In this document: positions 8,755-18,409 of the stretch, one piece after another
Layout: each line of letters starts with the position of its first letter
Numbering within the stretch: position 1 is the stretch's first letter
NCBI GenBank assembly: GCA_016871445.1
Contig: VHDH01000002.1
Span: forward strand, 19,826 to 83,825
Source: Verrucomicrobiota bacterium
Lineage (GTDB): Bacteria > Verrucomicrobiota > Verrucomicrobiia > Limisphaerales > SXTU01
Direction of reading: 5' to 3'
DNA length: 64,000 nt
Program-made: the position numbers and the translations under genes
Notes under the pieces: model-generated
The model's input: only the letters and a program-made list of their open reading frames with translations
The model's database searches: none
Told to the model about the DNA's origin: nothing

Positions 8755-11181
8755 ATGAGATCCCTCCTCACCCTCACGCTCGCGCTGCCACTCGCTGCGC
8801 TCGCCGCTCCGTCGCTTGTCGAGGTCCGCGTGTTCCCACCGGACATCACCCTTAACTCGAAGCAAGACCTCCAGTCAGTCATCGTGCAGGCTATTTATTC
8901 CGACAGCACCACACGTGACGTGACCACGCAGGCACAGTTCTCCCTCTCGGATAAGACGCTCGCGCGGATGGAGAAGTCAGTCATTCGTCCAGTCGCAGAC
9001 GGCAAGACAGAGCTAACCGCGAAGTTTGAGTCTAAGACCGTGACGCTACCGGTAAAAATCGAAAAGTCCGCCATCACTCCGCCCATCGCCTTCAGCTTGG
9101 ACGTGATGCCCGTCTTCACCAAAGCCGGCTGTAACACCGGCTCCTGCCACGGCTCCGCACGCGGCAAAGACGGCTTTCACCTGTCACTTTTCGGCTACGA
9201 CCCCGCCGGCGACTACGACAAAATCACTCGTCAGATGCTCGGCCGCCGCATCAACCTCGCATTGCCCGAGGAAAGCCTGCTGCTCACGAAGGCATCCGGC
9301 GCCGTGCAACACACCGGCGGGAAGCTCATCGAGCCAAAGGACGACCTTTACCGCACGCTGGTGCAATGGTTGGAAGCTGGCGCCCCACCCGACCCCAAGG
9401 ACACTCCACAAGTCACAAGCATCGAAATTTTCCCCGTGCAAGCCGTGTTAGAGGGCTCCGGCGCGACGCAACAGTTCACCGTGCGCGCCAAGTACTCCGA
9501 TGGTACTGACCGCGACGTGACCAAAATCGCGAGCTTCGTGAGCAACAACGACGTGAGTGCCAAAGTCACCAAGTTCGGCTTGGTAACTTCCGATAAACCC
9601 GGCGAAGCATTCGTCATGGCACGCTTCGACGCATTTACGGTGGGCGCGCAGATTTTGGCGATTCCCCGCGCGGCGAACTTCGTTTTTCCAAAGGTGGCTG
9701 AGCATAACTACATTGACTCGCTCATCCACAATAAGCTGAGGAAAATTCGTATCACGCCCAGCGAGGTAGCCGACGATGCGACCTTCCTGCGCCGCGTGAC
9801 GCTCGACATCACCGGCACCATGCCCGCGCCCGACGAGGTCCGCGCATTTCTCGCCGACAAGAACCCGAACAAGCGCGAGAAAAAAGTGGATGATTTGCTG
9901 GAGCGACCGGAATTCACCGAGCTGTGGGTGATGAAGTTCGCCGAGTTGCTGCAAATTCGAACCGATAACAACCAGTTCCAATACAAGTCCGCGCTTCAAT
10001 ACTACGATTGGCTCAAAGATCAGTTTACCCGGAACATCCCGATGGACAAACTCACGCAAGAGTTGCTCACAGCAAAAGGTGGCACTTTTGCCAACCCAGC
10101 GGCGAACTTCTACAAGGTAGAGACCGACGTGCTGAAACTTTCCGAGAACGTCGCGCAGGTCTTCATGGGCATGCGGATGCAGTGCGCGCAGTGCCACAAC
10201 CATCCCTTCGACCGCTGGACGATGAACGACTACTACGGCTTCGCCGCGTTCTTCGCGCAGGTGGGCCGCAAGACGGGCGAGGACCAGCGCGAGACCGTGG
10301 TGTTTGACCGCGGCAGCGGCGGCGTCCGGCATCCCGTGGGCAACCGCGACATCCCGCCCAAGTTCCTCGGCGCGGACGGCGGCAAGCCCGACGCAGGCCA
10401 GGATCGCCGCGAGGTCATGGCCAAGTGGCTCGCCTCACCGCAGAATCCGTTCTTTGCCAAGAACCTCGCCAACATCGTCTGGGCGCATTTCTTTGGGAAA
10501 GGCATTGTGGAACCGGTGGACGATGTGCGGATCAGCAACCCACCGTCGAACCCCGAATTGCTAGACGAGCTGGGTAAACGTTTCACCGATTCGAACTATA
10601 ATTTCAAAAAACTCGTCCGCGATCTGTGCACCAGCCGCACCTATCAACTCACGCCCAAGTCCAACGCGACCAACGCCGAGGACACGCGTAATTTTGCCAA
10701 GGGCTCCATCCGCCGCCTGCGGGCCGAGATTCTGCTCGACGCCATCAACCAGGTGACCATGCGGCAGGACAAGTTCCGCGGCCTGCCGTTGGGCGCGCGC
10801 GCCGTGGAGATCGTGGACGGCCGCACCACCACTTACTTCCTCACCACTTTTGGCCGGGCCAACCGCGACACCGTCTGCGCATGCGAGGTCAAGATGGAGC
10901 CTAATCTCTCACAAGCCCTTCATCTTTTGAATGGCGACACCGTCAACTCCAAGATTCAAGGTGGCGGCCTCGTGGCCTCCTTAATGAAGGAAAACAAGTC
11001 CGATGCCCAAATCATCGAGGAGTTCTACTGGCGTGCGCTCTCCCGCCCGCCGACGCAGACCGAACAAACCAAGCTAGCGGAGTACTTTGCCGATGCCAAG
11101 ACTCCCGCTGAAAGGGCATCGGTCCTCAATGACATATTCTGGGCTGTGCTCAACTCGAAGGAGTTTATCTTCAACCACTGA
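8755..11181 (+). CDS. DUF1549/DUF1553 protein with Ig-like domains
   Basis: An 808-residue exported protein of the PVC-specific DUF1549-DUF1553 family, function unproven. A signal peptide covers residues 1-17. Two bacterial Ig-like (BIG2-type) segments surround a cytochrome-like insert: residues about 20-102 and 222-300, both with the pattern YSDxTxRDVT. Between them lies the family motif CNTGSCHGSARGKDGF (Cys126, Cys131, His132). DUF1549 spans about 320-520 with RRVTLDITGTMPAPDEVRAF and a second motif MQCAQCHNHPFDRW (Cys477, Cys480, His481) that fits heme attachment. DUF1553 follows, with FFAKNLANIVWAHFFGKGIV. The end shows RPPTQTEQTKLAEYF. Neighbours before and after are the usual partners of this family. 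Confidence 0.92.
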   Translation: MRSLLTLTLALPLAALAAPSLVEVRVFPPDITLNSKQDLQSVIVQAIYSDSTTRDVTTQAQFSLSDKTLARMEKSVIRPVADGKTELTAKFESKTVTLPVKIEKSAITPPIAFSLDVMPVFTKAGCNTGSCHGSARGKDGFHLSLFGYDPAGDYDKITRQMLGRRINLALPEESLLLTKASGAVQHTGGKLIEPKDDLYRTLVQWLEAGAPPDPKDTPQVTSIEIFPVQAVLEGSGATQQFTVRAKYSDGTDRDVTKIASFVSNNDVSAKVTKFGLVTSDKPGEAFVMARFDAFTVGAQILAIPRAANFVFPKVAEHNYIDSLIHNKLRKIRITPSEVADDATFLRRVTLDITGTMPAPDEVRAFLADKNPNKREKKVDDLLERPEFTELWVMKFAELLQIRTDNNQFQYKSALQYYDWLKDQFTRNIPMDKLTQELLTAKGGTFANPAANFYKVETDVLKLSENVAQVFMGMRMQCAQCHNHPFDRWTMNDYYGFAAFFAQVGRKTGEDQRETVVFDRGSGGVRHPVGNRDIPPKFLGADGGKPDAGQDRREVMAKWLASPQNPFFAKNLANIVWAHFFGKGIVEPVDDVRISNPPSNPELLDELGKRFTDSNYNFKKLVRDLCTSRTYQLTPKSNATNAEDTRNFAKGSIRRLRAEILLDAINQVTMRQDKFRGLPLGARAVEIVDGRTTTYFLTTFGRANRDTVCACEVKMEPNLSQALHLLNGDTVNSKIQGGGLVASLMKENKSDAQIIEEFYWRALSRPPTQTEQTKLAEYFADAKTPAERASVLNDIFWAVLNSKEFIFNH

Positions 11182-11276
11182 TCCAGAAAATGATCCTGCG
11201 GATTGAAATCAACATCATAATAAAAAGCCCGACCCAAGCGGCCTGATCCTAATCTTTCTGCTCCGCCCACCCTGCC

Positions 11277-13283
11277 ATGAAGACGCCGAAGCTTCTCCTT
11301 GCCGCTGCCGCGCTTGCCCTCCCGTTGAGTTTGCACGCGCAAAAAATTACTTACGACGAGCACATTCTTCCGCTTTTCAAGAACCAATGCCTCAAGTGCC
11401 ACAATTCCGACAAACCCAAGGCCGACGTAGACCTCTCCACCTATGGCGCGCTCATGCGGGGCGGTAGTTCGGGCAGCATCGTGACTGGCGGCGACCCGGA
11501 CGGCTCCGTCCTTTACAAGGTCACCACGCATGCGGCAGAGCCAACCATGCCGCCCAAAAACAAGCTGGCCGATAAAGAACTTGATCTCATCAAGAAGTGG
11601 ATCGCTGGTGGCCTGCTCGAGAACTCCGGCAGCAAAGCCGTCACCTCCAACCGCCCAAAAGTGGATCTGAGCCTCAGCGGGGCGTCGTTCGATAAGCCCG
11701 AGGGCGCGCCGCCCATGCCCGGCGACCTATTGTTAGAGCCGGTCCTCCGCACTCCGCGCACCAGCGCCAGCACGGCGTTGGCCGCCAGCCCGTGGGCGCC
11801 GCTTGCCGCACTAGGCGGTCAAAAACAAGTGCTGCTCTACAACACGGACACGCTCCAGCTCGCGGGAGTGCTCCCGTTTCCAGAGGGCTTTCCGCATGAC
11901 GTCAAGTTCAGCCGAAACGGCAAGCTATTGCTCGCCAGTGGCGGGCGCGGCGCGAACAAGGGATTGGCCGCTGTCTGGGACATCACCACCGGCGAACGTA
12001 TCCTCACCGCCGGTGATGAGCTCGATGTGGCGCTTACGGCTGACATTTCCTCGAACCAGAAGTGGATCGCCCTCGGCGGACCGGACCGGCTGGTAAAAAT
12101 TTACGCCACCGCGACCGGCGAACAGCTCTACAAAATGAAGAAGCATACCGACTGGGTGCTCGCCGCCGAGTTCAACCACACGAGCACCTACCTCGCAACC
12201 GGTGACCGTAATGGCGGCGTGATCGTGTGGGACGCCGAGGCCGGCCAAGAGGTGCAAACCTTCACTGGCCATCGCGCCGCCATCACCTCGCTGGCATGGC
12301 GCTCGCCAGACCTGCTCGTTTCCGCCAGCGAAGATGGCACCGTCAAGACTTGGAGTGTGAAAGAGGCCGTGCAGGTCAAGACCGTCAACGCTCACAACAG
12401 CGTGACCGGCCTACGCCTGACCGTGGACGGCGCGATGGCCACCTGCGGTCGCGACAAGACCATTTCGACTTGGGACAAAGAAGGTAACAAGGGCAAAACC
12501 TTCACCCTCACCAACGACGTGCCCGTTCGCGCGACGCTGACCCACGACGGCAAACGCGTCATCGCGACCGACTGGACAGGTAAGGTGTACGCTTGGAACG
12601 TCGCCGACGGCAAGGAACTCACGGGCCTTTCACTCAATCCGCCCACCATCGCTGAACAGCAGCAAATCGTGGCCGAAAATATCTCCGCTCTGGAAGCCGC
12701 ACTATTAAAACTCAACGCCACGCTCACCGAGAGCACCGTTGCCGTCGGAAAAGCCAAGACCGACCTTGAGGCCGCAAAAGACGACAACGCGAAACGCTCC
12801 CTCACCCTCGCCGCCGAAGTCGCTACCAAGAAGCAAGCCGACGCCAAACTCGCTCTTGAACAAGCAGACGCCGAGTTAAAAAATGCAAGGAGTGGGGTGG
12901 ATCGCCTCAAGCTAGGCGCGTTCTACGCGAAGTTCTGGCGCGCAAAGGAAGATTTCACCGCAAAGAAAGACGAGCAGAAGCGACTCCTCGCCACCGTCGA
13001 GTCCGCCAACGCCGCCATCAAACAAGCTGAGACCGACCTAAAGGCTGCCAAGAAAGTTAAGACCACGACTAAGGAGGAGAAGAACCAGCTTGCGAAACGC
13101 ATCACAGATTTAGAGAAGAGCATCACGGACAACAAGAAGCTTGCCTCCAACTCAAAGTCCGCTGCTGAGAAGTTAGTCAAGCCGTTAGCTACTGAGGAGA
13201 AAAGGGTACAGGCCATGGCCGCCGAATATCAGAAGCTAAAGGCCGTCTCCATCCCAGCTTCGGTCAAATCCGCCAAGCTTTAG
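11277..13283 (+). CDS. Cytochrome-like, WD40 and coiled-coil protein
   Basis: A 668-residue exported protein. The signal peptide ends near residue 21. A planctomycete-type cytochrome-like segment follows, with KNQCLKCHNSDKPKADVDLS (Cys38, Cys41, His42) and later GGDPDGSVLYKVTTHAAEPT and MPPKNKLADKEL. From about 160 to 455 there are WD40-type repeats; examples are HTDWVLAAEFNHTSTYLATG, GHRAAITSLAWRSPDLLVSA and TDWTGKVYAWNVADGKEL. From about 470 to the end it is a highly charged Lys/Ala/Glu-rich coiled coil. The gene lies 95 bases after the DUF1549 gene on the same strand. This domain order is common in PVC genomes next to DUF1549 and DUF1501 proteins; a scaffold role is inference. Confidence 0.9.
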   Translation: MKTPKLLLAAAALALPLSLHAQKITYDEHILPLFKNQCLKCHNSDKPKADVDLSTYGALMRGGSSGSIVTGGDPDGSVLYKVTTHAAEPTMPPKNKLADKELDLIKKWIAGGLLENSGSKAVTSNRPKVDLSLSGASFDKPEGAPPMPGDLLLEPVLRTPRTSASTALAASPWAPLAALGGQKQVLLYNTDTLQLAGVLPFPEGFPHDVKFSRNGKLLLASGGRGANKGLAAVWDITTGERILTAGDELDVALTADISSNQKWIALGGPDRLVKIYATATGEQLYKMKKHTDWVLAAEFNHTSTYLATGDRNGGVIVWDAEAGQEVQTFTGHRAAITSLAWRSPDLLVSASEDGTVKTWSVKEAVQVKTVNAHNSVTGLRLTVDGAMATCGRDKTISTWDKEGNKGKTFTLTNDVPVRATLTHDGKRVIATDWTGKVYAWNVADGKELTGLSLNPPTIAEQQQIVAENISALEAALLKLNATLTESTVAVGKAKTDLEAAKDDNAKRSLTLAAEVATKKQADAKLALEQADAELKNARSGVDRLKLGAFYAKFWRAKEDFTAKKDEQKRLLATVESANAAIKQAETDLKAAKKVKTTTKEEKNQLAKRITDLEKSITDNKKLASNSKSAAEKLVKPLATEEKRVQAMAAEYQKLKAVSIPASVKSAKL

Positions 13284-13688
13284 AAGGGGGAATGCCCGGG
13301 GACAGGTCGACACTTTCTGTTGCTCCGTTTTTCGTGGGCGATGTTGAGTCTGAGTTCCACCTAATCAAGCTACAAGGGATGGTCAACTTTACGTCCTCAT
13401 AAATTACCCGAGGCTCAGAGCTATTTCATGAATAGTAGGATTACAGAACTGTGCGTGGGCGAGGCGGCTGGTCCATTGGGAAACTATGCGAACTTCACCC
13501 CGGACGACATGGTGGTTCCTATGCCCTAAATTTTCCACTGGCAATTCGGAGGCGTGCGGACTAGGAGTAATCCGTAAGTTTGGTGTTGTACCCGACGTTC
13601 CCATTAACGTCGCAATGGGAACTCAGCCAGCCGTGAGCGGCTGGGCGCAAGCTAAGGGTCCTATTTTCAAAATGACTGCCGCACGAAC
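13284..13688. other. 405-base intergenic region with structured leader
   Basis: No coding region could be supported. Short open frames on both strands have no protein-like features. The base composition is clearly more AT-rich than in the flanking genes, in keeping with a regulatory region. The last 95 bases contain the two hairpins listed next. Confidence 0.5.
13597..13644 (+). promoter_or_regulatory. Tandem hairpins before a prepilin-like gene
   Basis: Two perfect stem-loops follow each other. GTTCCCATT at 13597-13605 pairs with AATGGGAAC at 13614-13622 (9 base pairs, 8-base loop). CCAGCCG at 13627-13633 pairs with CGGCTGG at 13638-13644 (7 base pairs, TGAG loop). They end 44 bases before the ATG at 13689. 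There is no T run directly after the second stem, so a regulatory leader or mRNA-stability element fits better than a terminator. Confidence 0.5.
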
Positions 13689-14447
13689 ATGAAAAGCAAA
13701 TCACCAAATAACTCCCACGCGGGGTTTACGCTCATCGAACTTCTCGTCGTCATCGCCATCATCGCGATTCTGGCGGGCATGCTGCTACCGGCGCTGAGCA
13801 AGGCCAAAGCCAAGGCCCACGACGTGTCTTGCAAAAACAACCTGAAAACCTTGGCCTTGGCATCGGTGCTTTACGGGCAGGACTATGACGACATTACCCC
13901 GATTACCTTCGGACCCACTACAGGGCCTACATCAATCGGCGCTTCGGGCGTCTGGTATCGCTCGCTGGGATTTTATGTTGGTAAAGCAGGTAACTTGGCA
14001 GCTGGACGCGCAGGCAAAGTCTTCGAGTGCCCAGGCTTTAAACCCTTTGCGGCGCAAAATACGCCCGGTTTCATCGCCGGCATTGGCATCACTTACGCCC
14101 AGAATCGCTACCTGACACAATACCCAAACCCAATCGTGAGATTTGCTCAGATTGACGATCCCACCGAGACTCAGATCCACGCGGACACCGATGGCTATAA
14201 TGCGGTGAACTACCAAGACAACTTGGCATCCTTTCCATCGGGCATTAACACCACGCTCTACCGACACAACGGCGGAACGGAGATGAGCAGTCTGGGCAAC
14301 CAATACACCAGACCGCCTCCGGTTGGCTTAGGACTTCCACAGGGGCCACGGTCGGGTTCCGCGAATCTCAACTGGGTGGATGGTCACGTGTCTCAGCTCA
14401 AGTGGACCAACAACATCACCCGGCTTTTCACGATCCAACGCGACTAA
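13689..14447 (+). CDS. Prepilin-type protein (DG-end family)
   Basis: A second stand-alone prepilin-like secreted protein, 252 residues. The leader [12 protein letters not shown] ends in the classic Gly at -1, followed by [20 protein letters not shown] with Glu at +5. Next comes [20 protein letters not shown], the usual continuation in this Verrucomicrobiota/Planctomycetota group. The C-terminus has [14 protein letters not shown], the DG motif, but the His that normally stands ten residues before DG is Arg here ([12 protein letters not shown]). It is transcribed alone behind a structured leader and converges with the terpene-cyclase-fold gene 13 bases further on. The function of this family is unknown; copies are usually scattered singly as here. 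Confidence 0.9.
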   Translation: MKSKSPNNSHAGFTLIELLVVIAIIAILAGMLLPALSKAKAKAHDVSCKNNLKTLALASVLYGQDYDDITPITFGPTTGPTSIGASGVWYRSLGFYVGKAGNLAAGRAGKVFECPGFKPFAAQNTPGFIAGIGITYAQNRYLTQYPNPIVRFAQIDDPTETQIHADTDGYNAVNYQDNLASFPSGINTTLYRHNGGTEMSSLGNQYTRPPPVGLGLPQGPRSGSANLNWVDGHVSQLKWTNNITRLFTIQRD

Positions 14448-14460
14448 TCGTCGGGTAGCA

Positions 14461-15642
14461 TTAAAGACCACGCCAGATCAGCTCCAACGAGATGAGTGCG
14501 TAGCTGGTAGTCAGTGCGGTCTCCTTTTCCCACCAGCGGGCATTAGCGTTTTCCCAAGAACCATCCCGCTGCTGTAGGTTCATCAGGCGCAGGGCGACTT
14601 CGCGACGCCAGTTGACCTTCCGGCCGTCCTTCAGTTCCAGTTCCCACACCTGCGCCGCGCTCAGGCCTTTGGTAAGCAGGTGCAGGTAGTAGTAAAGGCC
14701 CTGCGGCCCCATGCCGGGGTTTTCCTCTAGCGTGTAGTTGGCGCGCAACCAGTCCAGCACGGCGGTCACGCGAGTGTCATCCCGTTTGAGGTCGGCGTAA
14801 ATGTAGCTGAGCAGGCCCGCGTAGCTCGCGCTGCCATAAGATCGGAGCGCCACGCGGCCGGTCTGCGAGTTGGTCACCCCGCCGGCCATGCTGTGGCCGG
14901 GGTAGTAAATGAAGCCGCCCTTGTTGGCCGGGTCTGCGGAAGCCCATGACTCGGGGTTCGAACCGGGTAGGTTCTGGCAATGCTGGAGGAACCGGATGGC
15001 CGCCTGCCAGTCGAGGTCCTTCGCATCCGCCGCCTGCGAGTCGGCCACGAGGCGCTTGCTGTGATGGAGTGCCTCCAGGGCCATGAGCGTGTTGTTCAGA
15101 TCCGAGTGCGCATACTTGTTCCCATAGCCCACGCCGCCGTCGAAAGGCGTGTCTAGCCGGCCCTTCTCCCCGAAGTCAACCTGCGTGCCGACAATGAAGG
15201 CGCGGGCTCGGCGGGCAACGGCGTCGTATTCGGGACGGTTCGCAGAGACGAGGGCCAGCAGGGCGAGCGAGGTGTTGTAATTCGCCATGTTGGTGGCGTA
15301 GATGCCGCCGTCGAGCTTGGCGCTGGCGAGCAGGTGCGCGTAGCCGCGCCGGATCTGCGGGGTGGGCTGCTGAAGGAACTTTCCCGAAGGCTCACCGTTC
15401 AGGGCGATGAGCGGCAAGGCCGTGACCGCAGGATGATCGGGGGTGGTCCACCAACCGTTGGAATTCTGATTGGCCAGCAGCCAGGCAATGCCCCGGTCAA
15501 TGGCTCGCTGGACCTCGTGCCGAAGAGACTCGTCGTGGCCGAACGCCACGGGCACAGGAGCGCGCTTCGGGGCATCGGCGGCGAAGGCTGGCACCGCAAG
15601 CAGCGTGGCGAGGGCAAACTTGGCGGAAAGTTTCAGATTCAT
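14461..15642 (-). CDS. Secreted terpene-cyclase-fold (PT/SQase repeat) protein
   Basis: A 393-residue protein with an alpha/alpha toroid of prenyltransferase/squalene-oxidase-type repeats. The ATG at 15642 gives a clear signal peptide (MNLKLSAKFALATLLAVPAF). Repeats include RGIAWLLANQNSNGWW at about residues 55-70, AIRFLQHCQNLPGSNPESW in the middle and LMNLQQRDGSWENANARWWE near the end. The DxDD motif of squalene-hopene cyclases is not visible, and the protein is much shorter than a 630-residue cyclase, so it is not a hopene synthase. In PVC genomes such secreted toroid proteins are common and uncharacterised. It lies between a prepilin-like gene and a vWA gene but on the opposite strand to both. 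Confidence 0.85.
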   Translation of the reverse strand: MNLKLSAKFALATLLAVPAFAADAPKRAPVPVAFGHDESLRHEVQRAIDRGIAWLLANQNSNGWWTTPDHPAVTALPLIALNGEPSGKFLQQPTPQIRRGYAHLLASAKLDGGIYATNMANYNTSLALLALVSANRPEYDAVARRARAFIVGTQVDFGEKGRLDTPFDGGVGYGNKYAHSDLNNTLMALEALHHSKRLVADSQAADAKDLDWQAAIRFLQHCQNLPGSNPESWASADPANKGGFIYYPGHSMAGGVTNSQTGRVALRSYGSASYAGLLSYIYADLKRDDTRVTAVLDWLRANYTLEENPGMGPQGLYYYLHLLTKGLSAAQVWELELKDGRKVNWRREVALRLMNLQQRDGSWENANARWWEKETALTTSYALISLELIWRGL

Positions 15643-16160
15643 GGCAAATGCATTCAACAGTGGGGACTGCTATCACAACTAAATGTTTAACGCGAGCGAG
15701 AAGGTGTGTAGCCATGCGATGGGTGAATTGACTTCGCACGCGGCTTCGCGGACAAATTCGTCGTGACCAAGAGCCATACCGCTCATAAGCCTACCGCAAA
15801 TTCGCGGGATACGGGGGAACCGCATGGAACTGCATCTTACTTTTGCTTGATCCGGCATGCACGGACAGTGGGTGAACCAATCGACCTATACGTCGATAAG
15901 GCTCGTCGGCAGGCGGCGGGTAACTGGGCGGCACGGCAACTGAGCAAACTCAAAGCGAGCTGGGCGATGCCTGTTCCGGCCCGGAATTTTTACGCCGTCA
16001 CTAATAGCGACACCGTTCGTGTGAACGACCAATTCCTCCCCCAATCCGCACCGCGTAGGAGACGAAGTGATGGGTATCCATTTGGATTCCACCTTTCGCC
16101 TTTCACCCTTCACCTGGGCCAGGGCCTGCTTGCGTCAGCCCTTACCCTGGAGGACGTGCC
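15643..16160. other. Intergenic region before the vWA gene
   Basis: About 520 bases between two divergent genes. An open frame at 15763-16164 exists, but its composition is mixed and unlike any family I know, and its end overlaps the start of the vWA gene; I do not support it as a gene. The stretch around 16085-16130 (TTTCGCCTTTCACCCTTCAC) resembles the degenerate short repeats seen elsewhere in the window. Promoters for both flanking genes should lie here. Confidence 0.4.
16149..16154 (+). promoter_or_regulatory. Shine-Dalgarno that fixes a TTG start
   Basis: GGAGGA at 16149-16154 lies six bases before the TTG at 16161. This is one of the strongest ribosome binding sites in the window and supports TTG as the real start of the vWA protein, whose first 60 residues include two membrane segments. 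Confidence 0.7.
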
Positions 16161-18353
16161 TTGACAACTTGGTCTTTCGCCTCATCACCGTGGCTCATTT
16201 TACTCGGCGCAGCTGTATGGTGCGGGGCAGCGTGGCTGTGCTGGCAGAATGCCGCGCGACGCGGCGGCAAAGCAGCGGCGTTCATGGAAGCGCTGAGGCT
16301 GTTGATCATGACGCTGCTGGTCTTCACGCTATTCCGGCCCGAGCTAGTGCGGCGCATTGAGCGCAAAGAGTCGCCGCAAATCGCTGTGCTGCTCGACGCT
16401 TCCGGCAGCATGGCCACACGCGACGTGCGCGGCTACTCGAACGTGCTGACCCGCGCTGAATGGCTCGCCGACCGGCGCGCAACGAACGCTTGGAAACCAC
16501 TCGAAAAGTCCGGCAAGGTGATCATCGAAGACTTCTCCGCGCCACCGGCGGACACAAATTTTGCAGTGCAGGCAGAGGCTGGCACGGACTTGAGCGCGGC
16601 TCTGGAAACATCACTGCAACGGCACCAGAACCTCCGCGCCGTGCTGGTGCTAACCGACGGTGATTGGAACGTTGGCAAGCCGCCGCTGCTCGCTGCGTCG
16701 CGGTTCCGGGAGACGGACACGCCCATATTTGCCGTGGGCGTCGGCGCGGAACAGCCTTTGCCGGATTTGATTTTAGAGCGCGCCACCGCGCCAAGCTACG
16801 GCCTGATCGGTGAACAGATTTCCATCCCGTTCCGCATCGCAAGCTACCTGCCGCGCGAGGTGAAGACGCAACTCATCATTGACGCGGGAGATGGTGAAGA
16901 AGTGCGTAAGGAGATCACCATTCCGGCGGGCGGGCAGTTGCAGGACGCCATCGTCTGGTCACCCCGCAAGGTCGGCGAGCAAACCGTCGCGCTGCGCCTG
17001 CCACCCGAGACTGACGAGACATTGGCGGACAATAACGCGCAACAGTTCCGCATCGCCGTGCGATCAGAGACGCTCAAGGTACTCGTGGTGGACTCGCTGC
17101 CGCGCTGGGAATACCGCTACCTCCGCAACGCCCTCGAACGCGACCCCGGCGTGGAATTGCAGTGCGTGTTGTTCCATCCGTCGCTTGGGCCGGGCGGCGG
17201 GCGCAGCTATCTCTCCGCCTTCCCGGGCACGAAGGAGCAACTCCAGCGCTACGATGTAATTTTCCTCGGCGACGTGGGCCTCGGCGAAGGCGAATTGAAG
17301 GAGTCCGACACCGCGCTGATTCGCGGCCTCATCGAGCAACAAGGCAGCGGCCTCATCTTCCTGCCGGGCCGACGCGGACGGCAAATGTCCCTGCTCAACA
17401 GCCCGCTCGCGGACCTTGTGCCCGTGCAGCTCGATGACAAGCGCCCCGACGGCGTCGCGTTGCAAAACGAAGTCCCGCTGCTGCTTTCGGCCACCGGCAA
17501 GGGCCATTTGCTCACGCGCTTCGATGGTGACGAAAACCGCAACGACGAGATTTGGAAGAATCTGCCCGGCTTTTACTGGAGCGCCGCCGTGGAAAAAAGT
17601 CGGCCCGGCAGTGAGGTGCTGGCTGTGCATGCCTCAATGCGCAATGCGTGGGGCCGGGTGCCATTGCTAGTCACGCGCCCCGCGGGCAGCGGCAAGGTGC
17701 TCTTTATGGGCACAGACAGCGCGTGGCGCTGGCGGCGCGGCGTCGAGGACAAGTGGCATTACCGCTTTTGGAGCCAGGTCGTGCGCTGGATGTCCCACCA
17801 GCGCCACCTCGCCGAGCGCGCGGGCATGCGGCTCACCTTCAGCCCCGAAACGCCGAACGCCGGCGACACCGTCTTCCTCCAAGCCACGGTGCTCGATGCA
17901 AGCGGCTTCCCACTGGAAAAGGGCAAGGTCGACGGCAAAATCATTTCGCCCGGCGGCCGCACTGAGCGACTCGATTTCGCCGCGCTCGATGGCGGCTGGG
18001 GCGTGTTCAAATCTGGCTTCGTGCCCAAGCAGGGTGGCCCGCACAAAATTCTCCTCACCGCCGATGCCGCCGGTCGCAAGCTGGAGACCGAAATCAACGT
18101 AACGCAGCCCGTGCGCGAGAAAGTCGGCCAACCCGCTAACTTCTCTGCCTTGCGCGAACTCGCCTCACTCACCGGCGGGGCCATCGGCCCGACCGCTGAA
18201 CTCGCCAGGGTAATCGAGCAAATCACGCTGCTGCCCGAGCCAAAACCATTAGAACAACGCATTCGCCTTTGGGCCGACCCATGGTGGGCCGGGAGTATGC
18301 TCTTCTTGCTGACGGTCTATTGGGTGAGCCGAAAGCTAGCTGGGATGGTGTAG
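16161..18353 (+). CDS. Membrane vWA / glutamine amidotransferase-like protein
   Basis: A 730-residue membrane protein. Two transmembrane segments lie at about 10-28 (SPWLILLGAAVWCGAAWLCW) and 43-58, and one at the C-terminus (about 705-725, WWAGSMLFLLTVYWVSRKLA). A von Willebrand A domain follows the second segment with an intact metal site: DASGSM (Asp79, Ser81, Ser83), GTDLS (Thr142) and TDGDWN (Asp166). From about 308 to 440 it has a class I glutamine amidotransferase-like fold (LKVLVVDSLPRWEYRYLRNA; LIEQQGSGLIFLPGRRGRQM), with no catalytic Cys seen. Ig-like beta sequence then precedes the last membrane helix. In PVC bacteria such genes often follow MoxR and DUF58 genes, but none is present here. 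The role is unknown, probably in the cell envelope. Confidence 0.88.
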   Translation: MTTWSFASSPWLILLGAAVWCGAAWLCWQNAARRGGKAAAFMEALRLLIMTLLVFTLFRPELVRRIERKESPQIAVLLDASGSMATRDVRGYSNVLTRAEWLADRRATNAWKPLEKSGKVIIEDFSAPPADTNFAVQAEAGTDLSAALETSLQRHQNLRAVLVLTDGDWNVGKPPLLAASRFRETDTPIFAVGVGAEQPLPDLILERATAPSYGLIGEQISIPFRIASYLPREVKTQLIIDAGDGEEVRKEITIPAGGQLQDAIVWSPRKVGEQTVALRLPPETDETLADNNAQQFRIAVRSETLKVLVVDSLPRWEYRYLRNALERDPGVELQCVLFHPSLGPGGGRSYLSAFPGTKEQLQRYDVIFLGDVGLGEGELKESDTALIRGLIEQQGSGLIFLPGRRGRQMSLLNSPLADLVPVQLDDKRPDGVALQNEVPLLLSATGKGHLLTRFDGDENRNDEIWKNLPGFYWSAAVEKSRPGSEVLAVHASMRNAWGRVPLLVTRPAGSGKVLFMGTDSAWRWRRGVEDKWHYRFWSQVVRWMSHQRHLAERAGMRLTFSPETPNAGDTVFLQATVLDASGFPLEKGKVDGKIISPGGRTERLDFAALDGGWGVFKSGFVPKQGGPHKILLTADAAGRKLETEINVTQPVREKVGQPANFSALRELASLTGGAIGPTAELARVIEQITLLPEPKPLEQRIRLWADPWWAGSMLFLLTVYWVSRKLAGMV

Positions 18354-18409
18354 TCCGCAGAGACCTGTTGCCTAAAAATGGCATCAATTCTTGTCGGAAA
18401 AGTCCGGGC

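Noticed and set aside
14950..14975. GGTTCGAACC string like a tRNA T-arm
   Set aside because: It lies inside the terpene-cyclase-fold gene and no acceptor or anticodon arm fits around it.
15763..16164. 133-residue open frame before the vWA gene
   Set aside because: The sequence is mixed in composition and unlike any family, includes repeat-like DNA and overlaps the vWA start; the strong Shine-Dalgarno before 16161 explains the end region better.
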